Below, piece after piece: positions 15,190 to 23,000 of a stretch of DNA of 42,355 nt (positions are counted from its first letter, which is position 1; every line of letters begins with the position of its first letter). A model generated the notes under the pieces. The model had not been told where the DNA came from and did no database searches. It was given only the letters and a program-made list of their open reading frames with translations. Source of the DNA: a virus; IMG/VR virus record IMGVR_UViG_3300048833_000282, positions 1 through 42,355 of that record; one strand, 5' to 3'. Position numbers and translations under genes: made by a program.

Positions 15190-15731
15190 GCCCGGCGCTG
15201 AAAGCCATTATCGACGGCGTGATCGCGCGCGAGGGCGGCTATGTGAACGACCCGCGCGATGCTGGCGGTGAAACGAACTGGGGCATCACCAAGGCGGTTG
15301 CACGCGCCAATGGCTGGACAGGCCCGATGCGCGATCTGCCACGGCAAAAGGCGTTCGACATCTACTGGCAGCGCTACGTCGTCGCCCCGAAGTTCGATCG
15401 AATCGCCGGACTGAACACGCTGATCGCGGCCGAGTGCATCGACACCGGCGTGAACATGGGGCCCAGCTGGGGCGGCATCTTCCTGCAGCGAGCGCTGAAC
15501 GGTCTCAACAACCAGGGCAAGCTCTACAAGGATATCGCCGTGGACGGCGCCGTCGGCCCCGGCACGATCGGCGCCCTTGCGGCCTATCTGAAGCATCGCG
15601 GCGCCGAGGGCGTGACGGTGCTCCTGCGCGCGATGAACTGCCTGCAGGGTGCCCGCTACATCGAGCTCGCCGAGAAGCGGAGCGCGAACGAAGCCTTCCT
15701 CTACGGCTGGCTCCGCGAGCGCGTGGCGTGA
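15186..15731 (+). CDS. Endolysin, GH108 family
   Basis: 181 aa. Cleaves peptidoglycan glycan strands. The GH108 catalytic signature is at the N-terminus: AREGGYVNDPRDAGGETNWG with Glu16 as the expected catalytic acid, followed by GIT. The C-terminal half matches the peptidoglycan-binding partner domain of the family (residues 95-178; ends NEAFLYGWLRERV). No signal peptide, so it depends on the holin. ATG overlaps the Rz1 stop (ATGA). Confidence 0.9.
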   Translation: MSPALKAIIDGVIAREGGYVNDPRDAGGETNWGITKAVARANGWTGPMRDLPRQKAFDIYWQRYVVAPKFDRIAGLNTLIAAECIDTGVNMGPSWGGIFLQRALNGLNNQGKLYKDIAVDGAVGPGTIGALAAYLKHRGAEGVTVLLRAMNCLQGARYIELAEKRSANEAFLYGWLRERVA

Positions 15732-15988
15732 CAGACATGATCGACGACGCACAGCAGCTGGAAGAAGCCGAGCGCGCCGAGGGCGTGCGCGCCGTATCGG
15801 CCGCGCTGCTGGGGCCGGGCTCTGAAGATTGCGCCGAGTGCGGAGACAAGATCCCGGAAGCGCGCCGCCGCGCCTTCCCGGCCGCAACCCGCTGCATCGG
15901 CTGCCAGGAACAATCCGAGTGGAGCCGCCGTCTGGCGAGCCCTCCGCATTCCGAACCTGTGACGATCCTAGGGGGCAAACGTGTTTGA
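15728..15988 (+). CDS. DksA/TraR-type C4 zinc-finger protein
   Basis: 86 aa, GTG start overlapping the endolysin stop. One zinc finger with Cys35, Cys38, Cys56 and Cys59 (CAECGDKIPEARR ... CIGCQ), preceded by a helical hairpin stub. TraR/DksA proteins act in the RNA polymerase secondary channel. This C4 type is common in transposable phages at just this position between lysis and the gp25-like gene. Confidence 0.85.
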   Translation: MTDMIDDAQQLEEAERAEGVRAVSAALLGPGSEDCAECGDKIPEARRRAFPAATRCIGCQEQSEWSRRLASPPHSEPVTILGGKRV

Positions 15989-16370
15989 GTGGTTAATGGA
16001 AGTCATGCCGCGTTGGGGCAGCTTTCTGGTCGCGGCCATGGCCGTGTGGATCAGCTTGTTCAGCCTGTGGCGCGGCGGCAGCTGGCGCAATCAGGACGAG
16101 GATGCGGCCGTGAAGGCGCGCCTGCAAGCGGTGGAGACGGACAGCAAGTCGGTCAAGGATCGACTGCCGGATCTGGCCACCAAGTCCGAGCTGAAGGCGC
16201 TGGCCGATCATATCGAGACGCGCCTGGAACAGACGCCCAGCAAGGCGGATTTCGCGGGGCTGGAAGCAAGGCTCACCTCGGAAGTCACATCGCTGCGCCG
16301 CGACGTGGAGAACGTCGGTGGCGGGGTGAAGCGCATCGAGAGCTTCCTGATCGAGAAGGGCTCGAAATGA
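15981..16370 (+). CDS. Mu gp25-like membrane/coiled-coil protein (DUF2730)
   Basis: 129 aa. One transmembrane helix (residues 12-30, WGSFLVAAMAVWISLFSLW), then a long coiled-coil (residues 45-125) rich in charged heptads. The order DksA-like, gp25, gp26, gp27, gp28 (terminase) is the standard one in Mu-like phages. Function unknown. GTG start, 8-bp overlap with the previous gene. Confidence 0.75.
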   Translation: MFEWLMEVMPRWGSFLVAAMAVWISLFSLWRGGSWRNQDEDAAVKARLQAVETDSKSVKDRLPDLATKSELKALADHIETRLEQTPSKADFAGLEARLTSEVTSLRRDVENVGGGVKRIESFLIEKGSK

Positions 16371-16669
16371 CCGATTACAGCCAGTTCATGGCGGAGCATG
16401 TGCGCATTGCCATACTGCGCATGCTGGACGAGGCACCCGCCTGGCAGATGAACAGCTCCATGCTGCGCGATGGCCTGTCTGCCATGGGCCTCGGCGCGAC
16501 CGGCGATCAGGTCCGCACGCAACTGGCCTGGCTGAAGGAGCAGGGCCTTCTGCACCTGGTGGAGGCGCTGCCCGGCCTGCTGGTAGCGACCGCAACCGAG
16601 CGCGGCCTGGACGTTGCCGCCGGCCGGGCGACCGTGCCCGGCGTTCGCCGCCCGTCGCCGAAGGGCTGA
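16367..16669 (+). CDS. Mu gp26-like winged-helix protein
   Basis: 100 aa. Resembles the VpaChn25_0724 family: AEHVRIAILRMLDEAPAWQMN, then SSMLRDGLSAMGLGATGDQV and RTQLAWLKEQGLLHL, i.e. a compact winged helix-turn-helix. Sits between gp25-like and gp27-like genes as in Mu. Possibly a DNA-binding adaptor of packaging. Overlaps the previous stop (ATGA). Confidence 0.8.
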   Translation: MTDYSQFMAEHVRIAILRMLDEAPAWQMNSSMLRDGLSAMGLGATGDQVRTQLAWLKEQGLLHLVEALPGLLVATATERGLDVAAGRATVPGVRRPSPKG

Positions 16670-16673
16670 TGCC

Positions 16674-17390
16674 ATGGCGGACAAGAAGCCACGCAAGAAG
16701 GCTGAGCGGGTAGACCGCCCCAGCTCGATCGACCGGATGCCAAAGGACATCCAGGACGAGATCTATCGCCTGCGCTTCGCCGAGGGCCGCCACCTGGACG
16801 AGATCATCGCCCACCTGAGGGGCATGGGGGCAGAGACGCCGTCGCGGACTGCGCTCGGCCGCCACATCAAGTCTCTCCAGCATGAGATCGACCAGAAGGT
16901 TGAGGCGAACCTGCGCGCCATCTCGCCCGTGATGCAGACGCTGCAGCAGCTGAACGCCGCGGTGATGGCCTCTCTGGCCGGCGCCGGGCCCGATGCGATG
17001 ATGGACGGCCTGGAGCAGATGGTGATGTCCCTGCTATTCAAGTTCTCGCTTCAGTCCATGAAGGCGGCGGGCGCCACGCCGGAGGAGATCGAGGAGAACC
17101 CAGAGCTCGCCCACGCGCAGATGGACCCGCTTTCCGCCAACCGCATCGCCCGCACCATGGGCACCTTCGTGCAGACGCGCCGCCACCTGCAGGCGCTGCA
17201 GATCGAGGCGGACAAGGAAGCCGATCGCAAGAAGGACCGGGACGAGCAGGAAAAGGAAGCCAAGGCCCTCGCCAAGGCGGAGTCAGACAGCAAGGCCGCC
17301 GCCGAAGAGGTGGTGAAGGTGGCGAAGCAACGCGGCCTGTCCAGCGAGACGATCGACGAGTTCTACGACTTCGTGGTGAAGGGCGCCTAG
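16674..17390 (+). CDS. Small terminase subunit, gp27-like (DUF3486)
   Basis: 238 aa. N-terminal helix-turn-helix (residues 15-65: SSIDRMPKDIQDEIYRLRFA ... SRTALGRHIKSL) fits DUF3486, followed by helices and a highly charged C-terminal coiled coil (residues 175-220) and FYDFVV end. It would recognise the phage left end and guide the large terminase; Mu-like phages package by headful into flanking host DNA. Confidence 0.85.
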   Translation: MADKKPRKKAERVDRPSSIDRMPKDIQDEIYRLRFAEGRHLDEIIAHLRGMGAETPSRTALGRHIKSLQHEIDQKVEANLRAISPVMQTLQQLNAAVMASLAGAGPDAMMDGLEQMVMSLLFKFSLQSMKAAGATPEEIEENPELAHAQMDPLSANRIARTMGTFVQTRRHLQALQIEADKEADRKKDRDEQEKEAKALAKAESDSKAAAEEVVKVAKQRGLSSETIDEFYDFVVKGA

Positions 17391-17542
17391 TGCTGGACCC
17401 GCTCGGCGAGCTGGACCGCGATGTGCGGCGCTGGGTTAGCAGCCTCTGGGGGGTTCCTCAGAGGCTTCTTACTGGCCTGTTAAAGCGCGCCGAGGCTGCC
17501 CTCGCCTGGGCTGTCAGCCTTGTTGTCGGCGGCCGGCCGTGA
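17390..17542 (+). CDS. Short hydrophobic ORF, unknown
   Basis: 50 aa, starting with a GTG that shares one base with the previous stop and ending in a TGA that overlaps the next GTG. Sequence is amphipathic to hydrophobic with tryptophans (DVRRWVSSLWGVPQRLL; AALAWAVSLVVGG), perhaps a membrane-binding helix pair. The seamless fit between neighbours is the main support; no Shine-Dalgarno. Confidence 0.45.
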   Translation: MLDPLGELDRDVRRWVSSLWGVPQRLLTGLLKRAEAALAWAVSLVVGGRP

Positions 17543-17745
17543 CGCGCCCGGTGCCAACCTGCCGCCATTGCGGCGAGCCCGTGAAGCGCGGCCAGCTGAT
17601 GTGCCGCAGCCATTGGTTCGCGATCCCCAAGGCCTTGCGCCTCGCCATCAACGCCACCTGGCGCGGCCGCGAGTTCCGGGCCTATCTGGCCAATGTCCGC
17701 GAAGCCGAGCGCCTTCTGCGCGAAGATGAAGGAGCCGGAGCATGA
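17539..17745 (+). CDS. Small zinc-finger protein
   Basis: 68 aa. CxxC at Cys8/Cys11 (CRHCGEPV) and Cys22 with His25 (MCRSHWF) form a likely zinc site; the C-terminal half is a basic then acidic helix. Comparable short proteins occur beside terminase genes in alphaproteobacterial phages. Role unknown. Confidence 0.65.
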   Translation: MTRPVPTCRHCGEPVKRGQLMCRSHWFAIPKALRLAINATWRGREFRAYLANVREAERLLREDEGAGA

Positions 17746-18305
17746 ACCCCTTCATGATGCTGCGGCATTATCACTATGGCCTGATCCTGGCTGACCCACC
17801 CTGGCAGTTCGAGCTGCACAGCGACAAGGGCGAGGCCAAGAGCCCACAGGCCCACTACAGCTGCGCCACCCTGGAGGATATCGCACGGCTTCCGGTGGCA
17901 AAGCTGGCGGCGCCGGATTGCGCCCTGGTGATGTGGGCGACCGCGCCCATGCTGCCGCACGCGCTGGCCGTGATGGAGTGCTGGGGCTTCGAATTCAAAA
18001 CGGCAGGCGCCTGGGAAAAGCTTAGTAGCACCGGCTCCAAGATCGCCTTCGGCACCGGCTTCATCTTTCGCAGCGCAGCTGAATTCTATCTCGTTGGCAC
18101 ACGCGGCAAGCCCCGGCCGAAGTCCAAAAGCGTCCGCAACCTGATCGTCGCCCCGGTTCGCGAGCACAGCCGCAAGCCCGATCAGATCCATGCCGATTGC
18201 GAGGCGCTCTACGACGGGCCCTATGTTGAGCTGTTCGCCCGGCAGCGCCGCCCTGGCTGGGATGCCTGGGGCAACGAGACCGAGAAGTTCGAGGCGCTGG
18301 CATGA
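17742..18305 (+). CDS. MT-A70 family DNA adenine methyltransferase
   Basis: 187 aa. Transfers a methyl group from S-adenosylmethionine to adenine N6. The catalytic DPPW motif is at residues 18-21 (LILADPPWQF), followed by the family features LVMWATAPMLPHALAVMECWGF and a late EHSRKPDQI segment, then GWDAWGNE at the end. Size is typical of phage MT-A70 enzymes. It probably protects phage DNA against restriction. One of three methylase-like genes in the phage. Confidence 0.9.
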   Translation: MNPFMMLRHYHYGLILADPPWQFELHSDKGEAKSPQAHYSCATLEDIARLPVAKLAAPDCALVMWATAPMLPHALAVMECWGFEFKTAGAWEKLSSTGSKIAFGTGFIFRSAAEFYLVGTRGKPRPKSKSVRNLIVAPVREHSRKPDQIHADCEALYDGPYVELFARQRRPGWDAWGNETEKFEALA

Positions 18306-18487
18306 AGTCGCGCTTCGTCTATCGCGTCGAGCAGCTGTGCCAGTCCCTCGACGGGCCGATCTGGCTGGTTGTCAGTCGGCACAAGCGCGAGTTCGCCGCC
18401 AACCATGCCGCCCATGTCCTTCGTGCGGCCAATGGGCACCGCACCGATGTGCGCGTGCGCTATGTCGGCGAAGAGGTCTCCCAATGA
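18302..18487 (+). CDS. Small protein, unknown
   Basis: 61 aa; basic, with the segment WLVVSRHKREFAANHAAHVL. No membrane helix or metal site. ATGA overlaps on both sides place it in the same translational chain as the methylase. Confidence 0.6.
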   Translation: MKSRFVYRVEQLCQSLDGPIWLVVSRHKREFAANHAAHVLRAANGHRTDVRVRYVGEEVSQ

Positions 18488-18549
18488 CCGCCATCTTTGT
18501 GGCGCTCATCGTCGGCCTCGCCCTCCTGGCAATGGGGGGGCGGCGTTGA
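18484..18549 (+). CDS. Micro-ORF with membrane helix
   Basis: 21 aa, almost entirely one hydrophobic helix (IFVALIVGLALLAM) with a basic end (GGRR). ATG overlaps the previous stop and its TGA overlaps the TTG of the terminase, so it may act to couple translation. Real product uncertain because of its size. Confidence 0.4.
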   Translation: MTAIFVALIVGLALLAMGGRR

Positions 18550-20063
18550 CCCAGTTCCACCCCGACCTGAAGGACGAGAAGCGCGTCGAGATCGAAGTCG
18601 CCGAGCGCGTCTTCGCGAACAAGAGCCGGCGCGCCGTGCTGCTGGGCTATCAGGGCAAGGTCATTGCGGAGCTGCGCGCTGGCACGGCCGTGATGGTGGT
18701 GGAGAAGAGCCGCCGCATCGGCCTGACATGGGGCATCGCTTGCGGCGCGGTCATGCGCGCGGCGGCCGCCGTCTCGGCCGGCGGCGATAACGTCTTCTAC
18801 ATGGGCTACTCGAAGGACATGGCCGTCGAGTTTATCGAAGCCTGCGCGATGTGGGCGCGCGCCTTCAAGATCGTGGCCGATGCGGTCGATGAAGAGGTCA
18901 TTGATGATCTCGACGAGGAAGGGAAGTCGAAGCACATCCAGTCCTACCGGATTCGCTTCGCCAGTGGATTCCGCATCCTGGCGCTGCCGTCTGTCCCTCG
19001 CGCTTTCCGCGGCCTTCAGGGCGTCGTCATCCTGGACGAGGCCGCCTTCCACAGCCACATCGAGGAGAAGATCAAGGCGGCGCTGGCGCTGCTGATGTGG
19101 GGCGGCCAGGTGGTCATCATCTCCACACACGATGGCGTGTCCAATCCCTTCAACGCGCTGGTGGAGGATATCCGATCCGGCAAGCAGCTCGGCAAGCTGT
19201 TCCGCATCACCTTCGACGATGCCATGGACGATGGCCTGTACGAGCGGATGACCGAGGTGTTCGCCGCCCGGGGCAAGAAGATCGAGCCCAAGCCGGAGTT
19301 CATCGCCAACATCCGCGGCTACTATGGCGACAATGCCGGCGAGGAGCTGGACGTCATCCCGGCGATGGGCGGTGGCTCGCTCATCAACCTGGAACATCTG
19401 ATCGCCTGCGAGGATGACAGCGCCGGCAAGCCGGAGCTCTATACCGGCGGCCACTACATCATCGGCCGCGACGTCGCCCGCCGCCACGACGGCCAGATCA
19501 TCTGGGGTTTCGAGCTGGTGGGCGACGTGCTGGTGCTGCGCGACCGCTTCGAGGAAGTGGGCAAGACCTTCGCCGAGCAGGATGCCTTCTTCGACCGACT
19601 GTTCATGGAGCGGCGGGTGCTGCTGTCCGGCATCGATCAGACCGGCATGGGCGAGAAGGTGGTGGAGGACGCCAAGGCGCTGCACGGCGATTATCGCGTG
19701 CAGGGCTTCCAGCTGACCGGGCCGACACGCCTCGATCTCGGCCTCTCGCTGGCGCAGCGGTTCGAGCGGATGCGCATCCGCATTCCGTTCGAGCGGAAGA
19801 TCCGCGCCGACATGATGGCCATCAAGAAGAAGGCCGTCGGCGATGCCATCCGGCTGGTGAACGACGATACCGTCCACGCCGACCTGTTCTGGGCGGGCGC
19901 GATCGCCAGCCGCCTGGCCGACTTCCCGCCGATGGAGTTCGGATACCATGCCGTCGGCCGGGGCAACGCCCTGGCGGCGGCCGCCAAGCGCGATTTCAAC
20001 AAGCCTGATCACAGCAGCGATCGCCGCCAGGGCGGCGGCCGTGGCTGGCTGCGCCGTCACTGA
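18546..20063 (+). CDS. Large terminase subunit, gp28-like
   Basis: 505 aa from a TTG that overlaps the previous stop. ATPase motor with a degenerate Walker A (VEKSRRIGLTWG, residues 52-63) and Walker B VVILDEAAF (160-168), then an HD-containing coupling segment (ISTHDGVSNP). The C-terminal nuclease region shows IIGRDVARRHD and LLSGIDQTGMGEKV, with acidic residues expected for metal binding. Drives headful packaging. Mu gp28 is the family reference. Confidence 0.92.
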   Translation: MTQFHPDLKDEKRVEIEVAERVFANKSRRAVLLGYQGKVIAELRAGTAVMVVEKSRRIGLTWGIACGAVMRAAAAVSAGGDNVFYMGYSKDMAVEFIEACAMWARAFKIVADAVDEEVIDDLDEEGKSKHIQSYRIRFASGFRILALPSVPRAFRGLQGVVILDEAAFHSHIEEKIKAALALLMWGGQVVIISTHDGVSNPFNALVEDIRSGKQLGKLFRITFDDAMDDGLYERMTEVFAARGKKIEPKPEFIANIRGYYGDNAGEELDVIPAMGGGSLINLEHLIACEDDSAGKPELYTGGHYIIGRDVARRHDGQIIWGFELVGDVLVLRDRFEEVGKTFAEQDAFFDRLFMERRVLLSGIDQTGMGEKVVEDAKALHGDYRVQGFQLTGPTRLDLGLSLAQRFERMRIRIPFERKIRADMMAIKKKAVGDAIRLVNDDTVHADLFWAGAIASRLADFPPMEFGYHAVGRGNALAAAAKRDFNKPDHSSDRRQGGGRGWLRRH

Positions 20064-20071
20064 GGAACCCC

Positions 20072-21820
20072 ATGGCCAACATCATCGACCGAACGAAAAA
20101 CTGGTTCGAGAACTTCTGGAGCAAGCCGGACCCCGGCCTGCTGAAGAAGGAACTGTCGGCCGCTGACACCGCGCACGGACGCTCGATCGATTCCTCGCAC
20201 CCCAGCATCGGCCTCACGCCGAAATCGCTGGCGCAGATCCTGCGCTCCTCAACAACGGGAAGTGCCGAGCGGCTGCTGGATCTGGCGGAGGACATGGAGG
20301 AGCGCGACCCGCACTACCTCTCCATCATGGGCACGCGGAAGCGGCAGGTCTCTCAGCTGCCCGTCACGCTGGAGGCTGCGAGCGATGGCAAGGAAGATCA
20401 GCGCGTCGTGGATTTCCTGCGGGAATGGACCACGCGCGATCTGATCGAGGGGGAAATGTTCGATGTGCTGGACGCGGTCGGCAAGTCCTACTCCGCATCG
20501 GAGCTGGTTTGGAATCAGGATGGGAAGCTCTGGTACCCGGAGGCCATCAAGTGGCGGCATCCGCGCTGGTTCGCGTTCGACCAGGCCACGGGTGAAATTC
20601 CTCTCCTGAAGGGAGGGTATGAGGGCGCCGGAGAATGGGGGATCGAGGGAGCACCGCTGCCGCCAGCCAAGTTCCTGTTCCACCTGCACCCGGCGAAATC
20701 AGGCCTGCCCATCCGCGGCGGGCTGGGCCGGGCGCTGGCCTGGACGTACCTGTTCAAAAGCTACGCGATCAAGGATTGGGTGAGCTTCGTGGAGCTGTAT
20801 GGCCGCCCGCTTCGGATCGGGAAATACCCGGCCGGATCGACCGAGCGCCAGATCGACACGCTTATGGAGGCGGTGGAGGGGATCGGCCACGACTTCGCGG
20901 CGGTGATCCCGCAATCCATGCTGATCGACATTGTGGAAGCGAAGGCCGCCGCAAGCGCAGGCGTCTATCGCGAACTGGCTGAGTATCTCGACCAGCAGAT
21001 GTCGAAGGCCGTGTTGGGGCAAACGGCCACCACTGACAGTGTGACCGGCGGGCTTGGCTCGGGGAAAGAGCATGGCGAAGTGCGGGCCGATATCGAGCGC
21101 GCTGATGCCAAGCTGGTTGCTGCCTCGCTACGTCGTGACGTTTTGGCACCCATGGTTCGGCTGAACTTCGGCGAAGGCGTGCCGGTGCCCAAGGTCCGCA
21201 TTGGTCGCGAGGAGGATTGGGACCCGGGCAAGATGATGCCGGCAATCAAGACCTTAGTGGACATGGGCGGCCGGGTGGAGGAATCCGTCGTGCGGGACAG
21301 GCTGGGCCTGCCCGATCCGCCGGAAGGCCCGGAGGTGAAGCTGCTGGGAAAGCCCGCCGCAGAGCCGGACCCCGAAAATCTGCCCGCCAGCAAACGCAAG
21401 GGCCAAAATGGCCCGGAGATGCCTGAAACGGCCTCGACCCGGTTCTTAGGTGCCTCTTATCGTTCTTATTCGGCATCCCCGGGGGAAGGGGCGCTCGCCG
21501 AAGTCGTTGCAGCCGCCGTGGCCGAGCGCGTGGCCGAAAAGCTGGGCTCGGCCGGAGATTTGCTGGTCGCCGCGAATTCCGGGCGCGGCGGTATCGATGT
21601 CGATCAGCAGATCGCCAATATCTTGTCGGAGGACTGGGAGGAAATTCTGTCTCCGATGGTCGATCCGGTAGTCGCGGCCATGCAGCGCGCCACCACTTAC
21701 GAGGGCGCGATCGAGGCGCTGACGGCCAGCCTGGACGCGATGGACACCGCCGCGCTGGAAGGCGCGGTCGCCCGCGGCAGCCTGGTCGCGCGCTCCGTCG
21801 CGCTGGGGGGTGGGGAATGA
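20072..21820 (+). CDS. Portal protein, gp29-like (DUF935)
   Basis: 582 aa. Matches Mu gp29 in size and features: ILRSSTTGSAERLLDLAEDM, the MGTRKRQV segment, SYSASELVWNQDGKL, and the C-terminal LVDMGGRVEESVVRDRLGLP. Twelve copies would form the DNA channel at the capsid vertex. GAGGAACCCC precedes the ATG. The C-terminal 130 residues are alanine-rich and more variable. Confidence 0.92.
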   Translation: MANIIDRTKNWFENFWSKPDPGLLKKELSAADTAHGRSIDSSHPSIGLTPKSLAQILRSSTTGSAERLLDLAEDMEERDPHYLSIMGTRKRQVSQLPVTLEAASDGKEDQRVVDFLREWTTRDLIEGEMFDVLDAVGKSYSASELVWNQDGKLWYPEAIKWRHPRWFAFDQATGEIPLLKGGYEGAGEWGIEGAPLPPAKFLFHLHPAKSGLPIRGGLGRALAWTYLFKSYAIKDWVSFVELYGRPLRIGKYPAGSTERQIDTLMEAVEGIGHDFAAVIPQSMLIDIVEAKAAASAGVYRELAEYLDQQMSKAVLGQTATTDSVTGGLGSGKEHGEVRADIERADAKLVAASLRRDVLAPMVRLNFGEGVPVPKVRIGREEDWDPGKMMPAIKTLVDMGGRVEESVVRDRLGLPDPPEGPEVKLLGKPAAEPDPENLPASKRKGQNGPEMPETASTRFLGASYRSYSASPGEGALAEVVAAAVAERVAEKLGSAGDLLVAANSGRGGIDVDQQIANILSEDWEEILSPMVDPVVAAMQRATTYEGAIEALTASLDAMDTAALEGAVARGSLVARSVALGGGE

Positions 21821-22044
21821 TCGGGCGCTTCCTCGGCTACACCTGGGCGAAGGCGGCCGCCGCCCTTCAGATGGCGGCCACGATCGCGGCCGGGCCCAGC
21901 CCATACCAGCAGCGGTATTTCGAGCAGCTGAAGCGGCGCCCGCCGATCGAGCACTCGGCAACGGCCACCCGCAAGTCCGCGCAGCGCGGCCGGCGGCGCA
22001 AGCGGCGGGAGCGCCGGGCGAAGGCGCGAGCACGGCGCCGCTGA
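21817..22044 (+). CDS. Small highly basic protein
   Basis: 75 aa. N-terminal helix (residues 8-26, YTWAKAAAALQMAATIAAG) then a strongly basic tail (SAQRGRRRKRRERRAKARAR) likely to bind nucleic acid. First gene of a stretch inserted between portal and MuF, which are adjacent in Mu. ATG overlaps the portal stop. Function unknown. Confidence 0.55.
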   Translation: MIGRFLGYTWAKAAAALQMAATIAAGPSPYQQRYFEQLKRRPPIEHSATATRKSAQRGRRRKRRERRAKARARRR

Positions 22045-22072
22045 TTTCCACGCAACTGAATAGGAGGGTTTA

Positions 22073-22237
22073 ATGGCAGACGAGACGAAGATCGACGCGA
22101 CCGAGGCGATGGTGGCCGACGCGATCGCCGCCATGGAGGACGCAAACGTCTGGTTCGCAGAAGTGTTCGAATGGAATGAAAAGCGTGATCTCGCCAGGGC
22201 GGCACTGGTAGCCGGGTTGGCGGTGGCTCATGGCTGA
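22073..22237 (+). CDS. Small acidic protein
   Basis: 54 aa, with the best ribosome-binding site of the region (AGGAGGG, 7 bp before ATG), which suggests independent and strong translation. Acidic helix (DETKIDATEAMVADAIAAME) then NVWFAEVFEWNEKRD. No known family. Confidence 0.65.
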   Translation: MADETKIDATEAMVADAIAAMEDANVWFAEVFEWNEKRDLARAALVAGLAVAHG

Positions 22238-22511
22238 ATGGCTGGAAACGGCCGGTGCCGAGATCGCGCGGATCGATGCCGCCAGCCCGGCCGGCGCCAC
22301 AGTGGAGCAGCGCCTGGCCGCGATCGACGCCGGCTATCCCTTCGGCGCCCGGCGCTGCTTTGCCTACAAGGCCTGGCTGAAGGCGCGCCGGGAATGGCGC
22401 GGCCGCAATGGCGCGCCGATACCCCGCCGCCTCGAAACGCCACTGGAGCGCGCCATTCGCGGAACCCGCGAGGCTGAAGCCGCGCGCACACCACAACTTC
22501 AACAAGCCTGA
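22230..22511 (+). CDS. Small protein, unknown
   Basis: 93 aa. Contains VEQRLAAIDAGYPFGARRCF and a basic helix (AYKAWLKARREWRGR). Compact, possibly a nucleic-acid-binding protein. Overlaps the previous gene by 8 bp. Confidence 0.6.
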   Translation: MAEWLETAGAEIARIDAASPAGATVEQRLAAIDAGYPFGARRCFAYKAWLKARREWRGRNGAPIPRRLETPLERAIRGTREAEAARTPQLQQA

Positions 22512-22524
22512 CCAGGAGAAGACG

Positions 22525-22761
22525 ATGGACCTTTGCCAACCGGCCCCGGCCGAGTTCACGGCCGAGCAGCTGCAGGCCGACCAGATCCTGCGCTACTTCC
22601 ACTATAGCCACCTGCCGGCGCCGCTGCAGGCGGTGTCGAAACCGTTCTGCGATCTGGCGCGGACGATGGTGGAGCAGCTGCCCCGAAACGCAGAACGCTC
22701 GGCCGGGCTGCGCAAGCTGCTGGAAGCCAAGGACTGCGCCGTTCGGGCGAATGTGTCGTGA
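22525..22761 (+). CDS. Acb2-like candidate anti-CBASS protein
   Basis: 78 aa, GGAGAAG before the ATG. Two-helix hairpin pattern: ADQILRYFHYSHLPAPLQ, then AVSKPFCDLARTMVEQLP, then SAGLRKLLEAKDCAVRA. This resembles the Acb2/Tad1 hairpin family (phage T4 Vs.4-like), whose proteins form hexamers that bind cyclic di- and trinucleotides and so silence CBASS defence. The aromatic FHY and the LRKLLEAKD-A segment are the parts most like the family. The call is from memory of the family pattern and needs a profile search. Neighbours are short unknown genes, as expected for an anti-defence island. Confidence 0.55.
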   Translation: MDLCQPAPAEFTAEQLQADQILRYFHYSHLPAPLQAVSKPFCDLARTMVEQLPRNAERSAGLRKLLEAKDCAVRANVS

Positions 22762-23000
22762 AATCCCGGTTGAAAGGCCACCGGCATGGCCAGCTGCAGC
22801 TGCTGCTTGATGCCGGAGCTCGGTCGCTCGAGACGGCCGTGCCGGTCGGGTTCGGCGGCGGCTTCCGGCCCGTAACGCTCAGCGCGATGATAGGAGAGGG
22901 GCTGGTGAAGAACGCCTATCTTCCGCTGAAGGGCGATGCCCGCCGCCGCACCAGCCACTACTGGTTGTCTCCGGCCGGCGAGAAGGCGCTGGCGGGATGA
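22758..23000 (+). CDS. Small winged-helix-like protein
   Basis: 80 aa. LSAMIGEGLVKNAYLPLKG then RRTSHYWLSPAGEKALAG has the look of the wing and last strand of a small winged helix (compare AGEKALA ends of MarR-like and phage regulators). Basic overall. ATGA-type overlap with the gene before and after. Possible local regulator. Confidence 0.55.
   Translation: MKSRLKGHRHGQLQLLLDAGARSLETAVPVGFGGGFRPVTLSAMIGEGLVKNAYLPLKGDARRRTSHYWLSPAGEKALAG

Noticed and set aside
18372-20060. 562-codon minus-strand frame opposite the terminase
   Set aside because: Shadow of the clearly homologous terminase gene; rich in His, Arg and Gln as expected of an antisense reading.
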